Source: Methanothrix sp. (lineage in GTDB: Archaea; Halobacteriota; Methanosarcinia; Methanotrichales; Methanotrichaceae). From it: a stretch of DNA of 26,819 nt. Each line of letters begins with the position of its first letter. Position 1 is the first letter of the stretch. Under the pieces are notes generated by a model. It saw only the letters and a program-made list of their open reading frames with translations. It did not search any database and was not told the origin of the DNA. The DNA lies in NCBI GenBank assembly GCA_003162615.1, contig PMNG01000155.1, positions 12,713 through 39,531 on the forward strand. The letters are read 5' to 3'. The position numbers and the translations under genes were made by a program. Below, one piece after another: positions 7,390 through 15,344 of the stretch.

Positions 7390-8313
7390 TTAGCTTCCGG
7401 CTTCCAGTAGAGTCAAAGACCTTATCCATTCGCCTTTGGCCTCCCTGGTGGTTCCCACCACCAGCCTCTGCCCAGTGGGGGTTTTCTCAACCACTCCCAT
7501 GGCCTCTACGGTTTCGCCGGGGAGTGCCTGTCCAGCGTATGTATGAGAGTAGCAGAATATCTCCCCTACCTCATGGTTGAGCTTGAATATGGCCGGGCTG
7601 TCAAAGGAGAACTCGGCATCAAGGACCTCCGCCACGATTTTGCGCCTGCCTGTAACTTTTCCCGGCAAGCTTGGACTGATCTGAGGCCAGTCGCGTGTGA
7701 AGAGTAGATCAAAATATGTGTCTCCAATCATCCCTCGGTTGCCTTTTCGCATCTCGTGAAGTACGAACTCATCGAAACCTATCTCGGGTTTCCGCTTGTA
7801 GTATATCCGCCTCCACATAGTCTCATCCAGTTCTTGGATGCGGTCCTCTGCCTTTGCCTTTGCCAAAATCCCTCTGGCCTTCCACCAGGACTTGCCGTAG
7901 GCAACGAGATCGATGTCCGAAGATGGGCCCTGCAGACCAATGAGCATGGATCCGGTGATGCCTACGCACTTTTCTGGCACCCCGCCCTCAGCAAGCAGGG
8001 TCGATATCCTCTTCAACTTTGAGTCAGTCTTCGCGACGCGCGGCAGCTCGTCGGCTGGCCTGTAAATCCTGATAACATCCTTTTCTGGGACAACGTGCAG
8101 GTCGCGAACATAATCGGGGCGCTCCCTCTTGAGGAAAGCAAAGGCTTCATCGAAGTCCAGTTTTCTGTACTTTATTCCCCTAGCTTCCCGACTGCCCTCC
8201 GGATCAGGCACATACCTAAGAAGACATCGAAAGCCATCCTGGTGAGCGTAATCGGCCACGGCGAATATCCAGCCGTCCACGGTTTCTATGAAGTCTCTAA
8301 TTCTGGCCTTCAA
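7390..8313 (-). CDS. Predicted nucleotidyltransferase, COG1665-like
   Basis: A conserved archaeal protein of 307 aa. Residues 119-140 carry the polymerase-beta/minimal nucleotidyltransferase signature: GITGSMLIG, then SSDIDLVAYG with the metal-binding D133 and D135. A C-terminal beta-rich domain (VGEIFCYSHTYAGQALPGETVEAMG) resembles a small OB/barrel. Reaction and substrate are unknown for the family. The start is TTG 8313, overlapping the TGA of the upstream threonylcarbamoyl-AMP synthase gene, so translation is coupled. That neighbourhood suggests a link with tRNA or nucleotide metabolism, but this is inference. Confidence 0.78.
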   Translation of the reverse strand: MKARIRDFIETVDGWIFAVADYAHQDGFRCLLRYVPDPEGSREARGIKYRKLDFDEAFAFLKRERPDYVRDLHVVPEKDVIRIYRPADELPRVAKTDSKLKRISTLLAEGGVPEKCVGITGSMLIGLQGPSSDIDLVAYGKSWWKARGILAKAKAEDRIQELDETMWRRIYYKRKPEIGFDEFVLHEMRKGNRGMIGDTYFDLLFTRDWPQISPSLPGKVTGRRKIVAEVLDAEFSFDSPAIFKLNHEVGEIFCYSHTYAGQALPGETVEAMGVVEKTPTGQRLVVGTTREAKGEWIRSLTLLEAGS

Positions 8314-8882
8314 GAGATCGCCCTTTGCACCTTTTCAAGCTCAGCACCAGGACGGATTATCTTCCTGTTTGTAAGATCCAGCAGGGTGGAGGGCTGGCCG
8401 AACTTGCATTTTCCTCCGTCCAAAACCATTTCCACTCCATCTGCTATCTCGGGAGAGATATCGTCTGCGCTTGCAGGAGACTGCAAGCCGGTCCTGTTGG
8501 CGCTTGTGGAGGTTATAGGGCCAGCAGCATCTATTATCCTCAGGGCCACCTCGTGATCGGGGAACCTTATTCCTACCAGCGGTGAGCCTGCCGTCAGCAC
8601 ATTTGGAACAACGCTCTTTCTCCTTACTAGAACCGACACCGGTCCTGGCATGAGTAGCTTCAGAATTTCTCGGTCATCTGTGCTGATTTCAGCAACCCTA
8701 TCCAGCATCTCTAGGCTTGAGACTGCCAGGAAGATAGGCATGTGCATGGGCCTTTTCTTAATCTGGAAAACCCTCAGGATAGCTTGTTCGTCTAGAGCGT
8801 TAGCTCCTATACCGTAGACGGTTTCTGTCGGATATACTATTACCCCGCCACTGATTATTGTCTTTGCAGCTTCTCGAATCAT
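8310..8882 (-). CDS. L-threonylcarbamoyladenylate synthase (Sua5/YrdC/TsaC)
   Basis: Makes threonylcarbamoyl-AMP from Thr, bicarbonate and ATP, which KEOPS/Kae1 uses for tRNA t6A37. Signature motifs are VIVYPTETVYGIG, QIKKRPMHMPIF, PGPVSVLV, GIRFPDHEVA, TSTSANRTG and the end IIRPGAELEKV. Only the YrdC domain is present, without the C-terminal Sua5 domain. ATG 8882 lies ten bases after the aMBF1 stop and gives 190 aa, matching the usual 'MIxEA...' start. A TTG at 8924 (204 aa) would overlap aMBF1 by 32 bases and also aligns with longer archaeal N-termini, so the start is not settled. Confidence 0.92.
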   Translation of the reverse strand: MIREAAKTIISGGVIVYPTETVYGIGANALDEQAILRVFQIKKRPMHMPIFLAVSSLEMLDRVAEISTDDREILKLLMPGPVSVLVRRKSVVPNVLTAGSPLVGIRFPDHEVALRIIDAAGPITSTSANRTGLQSPASADDISPEIADGVEMVLDGGKCKFGQPSTLLDLTNRKIIRPGAELEKVQRAIS

Positions 8883-8892
8883 ACAAATCTTT

Positions 8893-9381
8893 TCATTTTC
8901 GTTTGATATCTGCGATGTCTCCAAGGGTTAGCCCTTTGGCTCCCCCGCGGTACTTCACTTTCTCCTCAGTTGCCTGATCTGTAAGCTTGATGTTCAGCTC
9001 TTTCTCAAGTTTTTTCCTGACCCGGTCCTCAGGGACCAGCTCCTGGCGTTCTATCTTTTTAATTAGGGCAGCCTTCTCTTTTATTGTGGATGCCAGCTCA
9101 TCCGGAGTGAGGCCCAGCTTCTCCCTGGCCTCCCTTATCACCCGTCCGTATTCGGGGACGATCTCTACCAAGTCCTTGAAATGGTCGCGACTTTGAGGCC
9201 TTCTCGCAGTAAACGTGCGCTCGACCGGAACGACCTTTCTCGGTACTGGCGTCCATTTATCCTCAGCTTTTCCAAAGCGTGCACAGCTCTTGCACACATC
9301 TAGCGTTGAGCGATCGATCACTATCCTGTTTGGAGTTCCTGGGATCTCAGCGCCACATATCTCGCATTGCATCTCGCTCAT
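8893..9381 (-). CDS. Archaeal multiprotein bridging factor aMBF1
   Basis: 162 aa. The N-terminal zinc ribbon uses C6/C9 (CEICG) and C30/C33 (CKSC). A basic linker follows, then an XRE-type helix-turn-helix (about residues 78-135, YGRVIREAREKLGLTPDELAS through LEKELNIKL). The C-terminal tail GGAKGLTLGDIADIKRK is typical of MBF1. Archaeal MBF1 binds 30S ribosomal subunits, and its eukaryotic relative is a TBP co-activator. It is the first gene of the minus-strand run and divergent from PAN. A TATTAAAC box about 30 bases before the ATG implies a leaderless or nearly leaderless mRNA. Confidence 0.93.
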   Translation of the reverse strand: MSEMQCEICGAEIPGTPNRIVIDRSTLDVCKSCARFGKAEDKWTPVPRKVVPVERTFTARRPQSRDHFKDLVEIVPEYGRVIREAREKLGLTPDELASTIKEKAALIKKIERQELVPEDRVRKKLEKELNIKLTDQATEEKVKYRGGAKGLTLGDIADIKRK

Positions 9382-9425
9382 CTCGGAAACATTTATAGGG
9401 ATCAGAGTTTAATAAGCTTTTAGTT
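9382..9425. promoter_or_regulatory. Interlocked divergent promoters of aMBF1 and PAN
   Basis: Only 44 bases separate the two genes. On the plus strand ATTTATAGG (9391-9399) is ~30 bases before the PAN ATG. On the minus strand CTTATTAAAC (9407-9416) is ~30 bases before the aMBF1 ATG. Each TATA box lies inside the other gene's promoter, and both messages would be nearly leaderless. Confidence 0.55.
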
Positions 9426-10655
9426 ATGGAGAGCGGAGATGGGATGAACGAGTCGCAGGCCGGCGCGGATTTCTCGCGTTACATCCTGGACCGTATGCGC
9501 CAGCTTGAAGAACGAAATCTGGCGCTGCGTGAGCAGAAGGACCGTGTTGAAGGAGAGAAGCGTCTCATCGAGAATCAAAAGCTAAAGTTCGAGCGAGAGG
9601 CAAGAAAACTCAGAAGCGAGCTGGAGCGCCTGCGTGTAGGTCCGATGATAGTAGGTACTGTTGTTGATGTGCTGGATGAGAGCAGAGTGATGGTCAAGAG
9701 CAGCACAGGTCCTAGGTTTGTCGTCAATTTATCTCAGTTCATCGAGGAAGAGCTCAAGCCAGGAACGCAGGTGGGCTTGAACCAGCAGTCTTTTGCCGTG
9801 ATGTGCGTTCTGCCAATGCCGCGAGATCCGGCGGTCTTTGGCATGGAAGTCGAGGAAGCTCCCGATGTTGCCTTCTCCCAGATCGGAGGGCTGGACAGCC
9901 AGATATCAGAGATAAGGGAGATCGTGGAACTGCCGTTGAAACGGCCCGATCTATTCGTTCATGTGGGCATTGAGCCTCCCAAGGGAGTTCTTCTCTATGG
10001 CCCACCGGGCACGGGAAAAACCATCCTGGCCAAGGCGGTTGCGAACAGCACCGACGCGACGTTTCTGCGGGTTGTGGGCTCAGAGTTCGTTCAGAAGTAC
10101 ATAGGCGAAGGTGCCCGATTGGTTCGCGAGCTGTTCGAGATGGCCAAGAATAAGTCCCCGGCGATAATTTTCGTAGACGAGCTTGATGCCATCGGCGCAA
10201 GAAGGCTGGACGGTGCCACCAGCGGAGATCGGGAAGTTCAGAGGACTCTGATGCAGCTCCTGGCGGAGATGGATGGGTTTGATCCAAGAGGAGAAGTCAA
10301 GCTAATTGCGGCTACTAACCGTCTGGACATGCTCGATCCTGCACTGCTCAGGCCAGGACGATTCGACAGAGTCATCGAGATTCCGATGCCCAATAAAGAC
10401 GCAATCGAGTCTATACTCAAGATACACACCCAGGGCATGAGCCTTGACGAAGAAGTGGACCTGAAACATATCGCGGATCTAGCAGTGGGTGCCAGCGGAG
10501 CGGATCTCAGGGCGCTGGCAACCGAGGCCGGAATGTACGCCATCCGAGAAGAACGAACCACCATCTACCAAACGGACTTTGAGAACGCTGCTGCCAAGAT
10601 CCTGCGCAAAGAGAAGATAAACGAACCTGCCGACCTGGTTCAGCAATACATCTGA
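9426..10655 (+). CDS. pan: Proteasome-activating nucleotidase PAN
   Basis: AAA+ unfoldase that feeds substrates to the archaeal 20S proteasome. Order of parts: N-terminal coiled coil (residues ~20-72, rich in Glu/Arg/Leu heptads), OB domain (~73-135), then the AAA module with Walker A GPPGTGKT (192-199), Walker B IIFVDELDAIG (D251/E252), and the SRH with the arginine-finger region ALLRPGRFDRVIEIP. The C-terminus is LVQQYI: the penultimate Tyr of the HbYX gate-opening motif is kept, but the hydrophobic residue before it is Gln. 409 aa, usual length. ATG 9444 (MNESQAGADF) has a GGAG five bases upstream and is an equally possible start. Confidence 0.96.
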   Translation: MESGDGMNESQAGADFSRYILDRMRQLEERNLALREQKDRVEGEKRLIENQKLKFEREARKLRSELERLRVGPMIVGTVVDVLDESRVMVKSSTGPRFVVNLSQFIEEELKPGTQVGLNQQSFAVMCVLPMPRDPAVFGMEVEEAPDVAFSQIGGLDSQISEIREIVELPLKRPDLFVHVGIEPPKGVLLYGPPGTGKTILAKAVANSTDATFLRVVGSEFVQKYIGEGARLVRELFEMAKNKSPAIIFVDELDAIGARRLDGATSGDREVQRTLMQLLAEMDGFDPRGEVKLIAATNRLDMLDPALLRPGRFDRVIEIPMPNKDAIESILKIHTQGMSLDEEVDLKHIADLAVGASGADLRALATEAGMYAIREERTTIYQTDFENAAAKILRKEKINEPADLVQQYI

Positions 10656-10671
10656 ATTGCGCAATGGGACA

Positions 10672-10708
10672 GGGTCCGAACTTGTGAGTTTTGGACCCCG
10701 AAGTTTTT
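10672..10708 (+). terminator. Hairpin plus T-tract after PAN
   Basis: GGGTCCGAA (10672-10680) pairs with TTTGGACCC (10690-10698), nine pairs with one G-T, around a nine-base loop. It is followed by AGTTTTT ending at 10708. Placed 17 bases after the PAN stop, it is a likely transcription terminator. Confidence 0.6.
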
Positions 10709-10857
10709 ACAAGACTATTTTTTCCGGCATGCTACAAACCAGCGTATTAAAGAATCCAGAAACTATTCCTTATGAGCGGGTTATCTTAGCTATCGGTCAA
10801 AAGTGAGAAAGCGGTAAAAGATAGTGATTTAATATTAGCAGAGATGAAAGGAAGAAG

Positions 10858-12288
10858 ATGAGGGAGCAAGACGAAATCTATCGCCTTCTGTCTACAGACT
10901 ACTACGAGCTGACCATGGCAAAAGGCTATCTCGATAGCCATATAGAAAATAAAACTGCCACCTTTGATCTCTTCATAAGAAACCTCCCCGAAAACTGGGG
11001 TTTCTTGATTGCCAACGGAATAGAAGACGCAGTAGATTTTTTGACCCAAGACTTTTTCTTCCGATCTGAGGACATCAGTTACCTCAAAGATCAGGGGTTT
11101 CCTGAATATTTTCTGGACTTTCTTAGGGATATCAAGTTCACGGGAGATGTCTGGGCAGTTCCTGAGGGAGCTCCTGTAGCGCCCAACACTCCCATCCTCA
11201 GGGTCACCTCCACGTTGATCGAGGCCCAACTCGCGGAGACAGCCCTGTTGAACCTGGTCAACTTCCAAACAATGATCGCAACCAAGGCAAACAGGATAGT
11301 CAGGGCCGCAGCAATTGCTCCTATTGTGGACTTCGGACTGCGGCGTGCCCAGGGTCCGAATGCCGGTCTCAAGGGAGCTAGAGCAGCATTCATCGGAGGT
11401 TGTCGCGGAACGTCAAATGTGGATGCAGGAAGACGATATGGAATACCGGTTAGCGGCACCCAGGCCCACTCCTGGGTGATGGTTTTTCCGAACGAGCTTG
11501 ATGCCTTCCGCGCCTATGCAGCATCCTTCCCGAAGAATACGACTCTGCTTATAGACACTTACGACGTTCTGCAGGGAGCAAGAAATGCTGCCGTGGTCGC
11601 CAAAGAGATAGAGACGGCGGGTCATCGACTTAATGCTGTCAGGATAGACTCCGGAAACTTGGCCGATCTTTCCAATGGCGTGAGGACTATACTGGATAGT
11701 GAAGGGCTTGGTTACGTGAAAATCATCGCCACCAGCGACCTAAACGAGTACAAGATCGCCGAGCTAGTGGCCAAAAAAGCCAGAATAGACAGCTATGGCG
11801 TCGGAACCGAGCTGATTACAGGAAAGCCAGTGGCTGCGCTTCCAGGCGTTTACAAGCTGGTACAAATCGAAGATAGACCGGTGATCAAGCTTTCCAGCGC
11901 CAAAGTGACTTACCCGGGAATTAAGCAGGTGTACAGGCTGACGGATGACCTTGGTTACTACAAAGAAGATCTACTAGCCTTGAAGGACGAAAAGGTTCAA
12001 GATTGTTTAGAAGATGAATCTAAGGATAGATTTTTAACCAATGATCTTAACGCCGTTCCTTTGTTGGGTCGTGTGATATCGCGGGGTATGCGCTTTACGG
12101 CCAGGAAAAGCATTCACGAGTCTAAGAGTTATGTTGAAGAATGCGTATCTAAAATGCCCCTCTCATCGCTGAAAATCGTTGCTCCAACTCCTTATGTAGC
12201 GAGGCCATCCACAAAGCTGTGTGAGCTGATGAGAGACCTGAGATATAAATATGAGGTGAGAGAGCGCTTGAGCTTTCCTGACATCTAA
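10858..12288 (+). CDS. pncB: Nicotinate phosphoribosyltransferase
   Basis: Converts nicotinate and PRPP to nicotinate mononucleotide with ATP hydrolysis, salvaging NAD. Family motifs are LLSTDYYELTMAKGYL at the N-terminus, NLVNFQTMIATKANR, DFGLRRAQGPNAG, the catalytic His in SGTQAHSWV (H204), LLIDTYDVLQGARNA, the PRPP-binding region VRIDSGNLADLS, and IIATSDLNEYKI with GVGTELITG. 476 aa, full length. AAAGGAAG lies just before the ATG. Likely monocistronic: a terminator precedes it and no close gene follows on the same strand for about 130 bases. Confidence 0.95.
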   Translation: MREQDEIYRLLSTDYYELTMAKGYLDSHIENKTATFDLFIRNLPENWGFLIANGIEDAVDFLTQDFFFRSEDISYLKDQGFPEYFLDFLRDIKFTGDVWAVPEGAPVAPNTPILRVTSTLIEAQLAETALLNLVNFQTMIATKANRIVRAAAIAPIVDFGLRRAQGPNAGLKGARAAFIGGCRGTSNVDAGRRYGIPVSGTQAHSWVMVFPNELDAFRAYAASFPKNTTLLIDTYDVLQGARNAAVVAKEIETAGHRLNAVRIDSGNLADLSNGVRTILDSEGLGYVKIIATSDLNEYKIAELVAKKARIDSYGVGTELITGKPVAALPGVYKLVQIEDRPVIKLSSAKVTYPGIKQVYRLTDDLGYYKEDLLALKDEKVQDCLEDESKDRFLTNDLNAVPLLGRVISRGMRFTARKSIHESKSYVEECVSKMPLSSLKIVAPTPYVARPSTKLCELMRDLRYKYEVRERLSFPDI

Positions 12289-12434
12289 TGCCTCTGGATA
12301 AAGCAAGTGGTCCTGGGCAGATATGGAACTTGATCCCGCCCTATAGATCTGATTCCGATTTGTGATCCGGCATAAACACCGGAGGGCCTGGAAAAGGATT
12401 CAGGGCGAGGCCGGCCATGTTAAGGAGTTGTTTC

Positions 12435-13099
12435 ATGCTTAAACACGAAGAGCTTGAAGGCATAAAAGGCATAATCTTCGACTGCTACAACACTCTTATC
12501 GACATCAAAACCGACGATGCCAGCGTAGATACTTACAGGCAGGTAAGTAACTGGCTGATCTATCAGGGTGTTAAAATCGATCCTGAAGAGCTTATGGCCG
12601 AATACAAGAAGAAGTCCAAGGAAGAGCTTGAGAGCAGATGGGAAAAAAATCCAGAGATCAAAGTCGAGCTAGTGTTTGGAAAGATCTGCAAACAGCATGC
12701 CTTGTGGGATATCAATGAATCCATTGTTGGAGTAGAGGCAGCACGCGCCTTCAGGGCAGCATCTCTAAGACAATTCCGCGCCTTTCATCAGAGTGTGGAG
12801 CTCCTGAAAGAGCTGGAAGGATATCCAATGGGAATAGTGTCCAACGCCCAAGCGGTCTTCGCCGAGATAGAGTTGAAGTATCTGGATCTGCGAAAGTATT
12901 TTCAGTTCGTGATCTTCTCCTCGGGATTTGGGCACAGAAAGCCTGACCCCAGAGTCATCCTGGAGGGGCCAGAAAGCTGGGCCTAAAACCCGAAATGATC
13001 TTGTCGATTGGCGACAACATAGAACAAGACATCACTCCATCGGAAAAGCTAGGCATGAAGGCCATGCACATTGAGGAAGCCTGGAAGCTCTTAAAGTAA
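12435..13099 (+). pseudogene. HAD-family hydrolase, broken by a one-base frameshift
   Basis: Reads MLKHEELEGIKGIIFDCYNT from ATG 12435 (GGAG seven bases upstream) and matches the intact paralogue at 13269 throughout. Motif I is FDCYNT, motif II VSNAQ, and the motif III Lys is in HRKPDPRV. At GGGG (12965-12968) the frame is lost and the unshifted frame stops at 12986 (PESWA). Adding one G restores the rest, RKLGLKPEMILSIGDNIEQDI to AWKLLK, with its stop at 13099, including the motif IV acids. The break removes the Mg-binding acids. It could be a true mutation, phase variation in a G-run, or a sequencing slip. An ATG at 12417 exists but lacks an RBS. Confidence 0.85.
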
Positions 13100-13268
13100 C
13101 CGAAATGGTATATTATCACCTGGGAAATCCGAATACCAAAGGTTATTCTGATACTGACGACAATGTTTTTTAGCACAGTTAAGCACATTTGGCCGATGTA
13201 AAACCTCTGAAGCCAACAGTTTTATCTTGGCCAGACCTAGTCTCATCTAAATCATTACGGAGTTATTT

Positions 13269-13940
13269 ATGATTGAGCGCGAAGGGCTGCAGGGAATAAA
13301 TGGCATATTATTCGATTGCTATAAAACTCTGATAGACATAGTAACCGACGAAGACGACAAGAAGACCTATGAAAGCGTCAGCAATTGGCTGATTTATCAG
13401 GGAGTCAGGATAACTCCTGATCAGTTGAAGAGTGAGTACAAAGGGAGTTGCCTGTTGGGGACTCAAGCCATCGGGCAAGAGTATCCCGAAATTAGAGTAG
13501 AGAAAATATTTGAAGTCATTTGTAAACAAAATTCGCTTTGGGATATAGACGAGAAAACCCTGGGAGAAGAGACCGCTAGAGCCTTCCGGTCGGCCTCGCT
13601 TAGGAGGCTGCAGGTTTTTCCACAAAGCGTGAGGCTCCTAGATGAGCTGAAGGAGTATCCATTGGGCGTAGTCTCCAACGGCCAGAGGGTCTTTTCAGAG
13701 ATCGAGCTTAGGTACCTGAATTTATTCGATCACTTCAAGTCCGTTATCTTCTCATCGGATCTAGGTTTTAAAAAGCCCGACCCTAGGATCTTCCTGGCTG
13801 GAGCTAGAGCGCTTGGGTTGAACGAGAAAGAGGTGCTCTACATAGGCGACAATTTCGAAAACGACATAATACCTTCGGTTAAACTGGGGATGAAGGCCAT
13901 GCACATTGAGGAAGCCTGGAGGTTCTTCAAGGTGATTTGA
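13269..13940 (+). CDS. HAD-superfamily hydrolase, haloacid-dehalogenase-like
   Basis: Intact 223-aa paralogue of the broken gene just upstream. Motif I is ILFDCYKTL (nucleophile D16; Tyr in place of the second Asp, as in L-2-haloacid-dehalogenase-type members), motif II VVSNGQ (S136), motif III K169 in FKKPDPRIF, and motif IV IGDNFENDI (D194, D199). The cap domain spans about residues 25-110. Likely a small-molecule phosphatase or dehalogenase-like hydrolase; substrate unknown. GGAG is six bases before the ATG. The tail MKAMHIEEAW is identical in both copies, and nearly so at DNA level (13055-13083 and 13889-13920), marking a tandem duplication. Confidence 0.88.
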   Translation: MIEREGLQGINGILFDCYKTLIDIVTDEDDKKTYESVSNWLIYQGVRITPDQLKSEYKGSCLLGTQAIGQEYPEIRVEKIFEVICKQNSLWDIDEKTLGEETARAFRSASLRRLQVFPQSVRLLDELKEYPLGVVSNGQRVFSEIELRYLNLFDHFKSVIFSSDLGFKKPDPRIFLAGARALGLNEKEVLYIGDNFENDIIPSVKLGMKAMHIEEAWRFFKVI

Positions 13941-14298
13941 AGAGGAGACTCCCAAGGTCGGTTTAGGGTAGGCGTTCTCTTCGATAACGCTCTTAAGAGT
14001 ATGGCCTTGAACTGCCTAACGTTCGTCAAGCAACGTAAGTATGCTTGAAGGCGGATTGGAAAATATAAGTATATAGAAATAAAATCGGAATGACGTTAAG
14101 CGTGGGAATTGTATGATGACACACCGACGACATAAGATCGTTTCCTCCTTCTTGTTCCCTACAGCCCCTGGTAATTAGCTTAAATATTTTGTCAAAGAAC
14201 CGTATTACAGGATATCTATATAGATTAATTACATGAATTATTGGTAAATAGTTAATTGAGATAAAGTATATAATGGCTTAGCATAGAAGCTTGATATT
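13941..14298. other. AT-rich intergenic region with a TATA box
   Basis: No supported gene in 358 bases. Near its right end AAAGTATATAATGG (14263-14276) is a strong TATA box, and TAAATAGTTAATT (14245-14257) resembles a motif repeated before the PEBP gene at 15345. Confidence 0.5.
14263..14276 (+). promoter_or_regulatory. TATA box for the 14299 ORF
   Basis: AAAGTATATAATGG is centred about 29 bases before GTG 14299. With no Shine-Dalgarno before that GTG, a leaderless transcript beginning at or next to the start codon is expected. Confidence 0.55.
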
Positions 14299-14613
14299 GT
14301 GGAAACAATTCCTGGGGAGACCCTGGCTAAGTTTTGGCTTGAGGATGATCCGAACTCCCAAGTAGCTTGTTCTCGAGGGGCTCCACAAATGGGGAACATG
14401 AGAAATTCGGATAGCGATGTCCTGCGCATTTCCTTTTCTGATAAATCGGCATTGAGTTCAATATTCCCGATCTTTTCTCCTAGAGCACCAAAATCAAGAA
14501 ATGTCAAAATTAGGCAAAAGCATCCAGGCGAACACTATTTAGGCCAAATCGGTTTTTCATCGCAAGTGCTCGCAGAATCCTGGGACCAATGTGAGGTGAA
14601 GAACGATGAGTGA
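14299..14613 (+). CDS. Hypothetical protein (104 aa), possibly leaderless
   Basis: Unrecognised. It starts at a GTG with no RBS but with a strong TATA box at leaderless distance. It overlaps the next ORF by eight bases (ATG 14606 inside GATGAGTGA), which supports both being an operon. The sequence is Ser/Pro/Asn-rich in the middle (SSIFPIFSPRAPKSRN), with an acidic start and a WDQCEVKNDE end; it may be partly disordered. A minus-strand ORF covers the same bases, so coding strand is not certain. Confidence 0.42.
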   Translation: METIPGETLAKFWLEDDPNSQVACSRGAPQMGNMRNSDSDVLRISFSDKSALSSIFPIFSPRAPKSRNVKIRQKHPGEHYLGQIGFSSQVLAESWDQCEVKNDE

Positions 14614-15082
14614 AGCTGCAAACCTTGGATACATTCCGCTAGGCTGCGATCTTCTTGGACAAGTTGATTACTACGGAGCAATTCTGGGCAAGAAGGACCT
14701 GATCACCAGAGAAGGAGAATTTAGGATCAGCAAGCTTGGCCTTATCGTCGATCTGATCAAAGCGATAGATGTACCGTATGACATGATAAGCAAGTTGACT
14801 ACGGCGATCATTGAAGCCTGGCGTCTTGATGCCCCCGAGAGATCCCTGGAAGAAAGGGCAGAGGAGATGAGCTATATCATGCAAAGCATCGAAGCTATCA
14901 GAAACACCATTCAATGGTGTAAAAGGCATCAAGGACCTGATACAGTCAAGAGGCTTGACATTGCCGTACTGTTTGCTTTACCTCTAATGCCTTCAGACCT
15001 GTGCTCCTCAAAAGTTGGCCATATCCATGAACTCCTTGGCCAGATCGTGGATCATCTGTCCAAGACAGAAGAAAACACTTGA
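14606..15082 (+). CDS. Hypothetical helical protein (158 aa)
   Basis: Unrecognised. The ATG is preceded by GAGGTGA and overlaps the stop of the preceding ORF, implying translational coupling. The protein is predicted mostly helical: a short N-terminal part (LGCDLLGQVDYYGAILGKKD), a charged helix with EAWRLDAPERSLEERAEEM, and a C-terminal helix HIHELLGQIVDHLSKTEE. No signal peptide, membrane segment or catalytic motif. Probably a soluble protein; no function proposed. Confidence 0.6.
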   Translation: MSEAANLGYIPLGCDLLGQVDYYGAILGKKDLITREGEFRISKLGLIVDLIKAIDVPYDMISKLTTAIIEAWRLDAPERSLEERAEEMSYIMQSIEAIRNTIQWCKRHQGPDTVKRLDIAVLFALPLMPSDLCSSKVGHIHELLGQIVDHLSKTEENT

Positions 15083-15280
15083 ACACGATGGTGAGTAAGC
15101 CACCTCTTTATTCCTTGGTTAAGATATAAGAATAACCCAGATGCAGCTTTGTAAGAGTAGTTTACGTCAAAATGTATTGACCCAGTGTTCTTATTTTACC
15201 ATATCAAGCTTTTTTGAAGAAGAACCTAGCCCCAAACCAAAATGCTGCGAGAAGATGAGAGCACAATATTGTGACAAAGT

Positions 15281-15310
15281 TAAATAGTTTAATCGATAAA
15301 TAGTTCAATC
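15281..15310 (+). repeat. Two direct repeats upstream of the PEBP gene
   Basis: TAAATAGTTTAATC (15281-15294) and TAAATAGTTCAATC (15297-15310) differ at one base and start 16 bases apart. A similar TAAATAGTTAATT lies at 14245-14257 before the 14299 ORF. Possible sites for a shared regulator. Confidence 0.4.
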
Positions 15311-15344
15311 AACATAGCTATTCGACTATTGAAAGCAGGAATTC

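Noticed and set aside
12289..12416. TCCGG/CCGGA hairpin between pncB and the HAD pair
   Set aside because: Only five base pairs with an eight-base loop and no T-tract; too weak to call a terminator or riboswitch.
14238..14507. 89-codon minus-strand ORF opposite the 14299 ORF
   Set aside because: Protein-like in places, but the strong TATA box and the overlap with the RBS-bearing 14606 gene favour the plus strand; its start also lies inside that operon.
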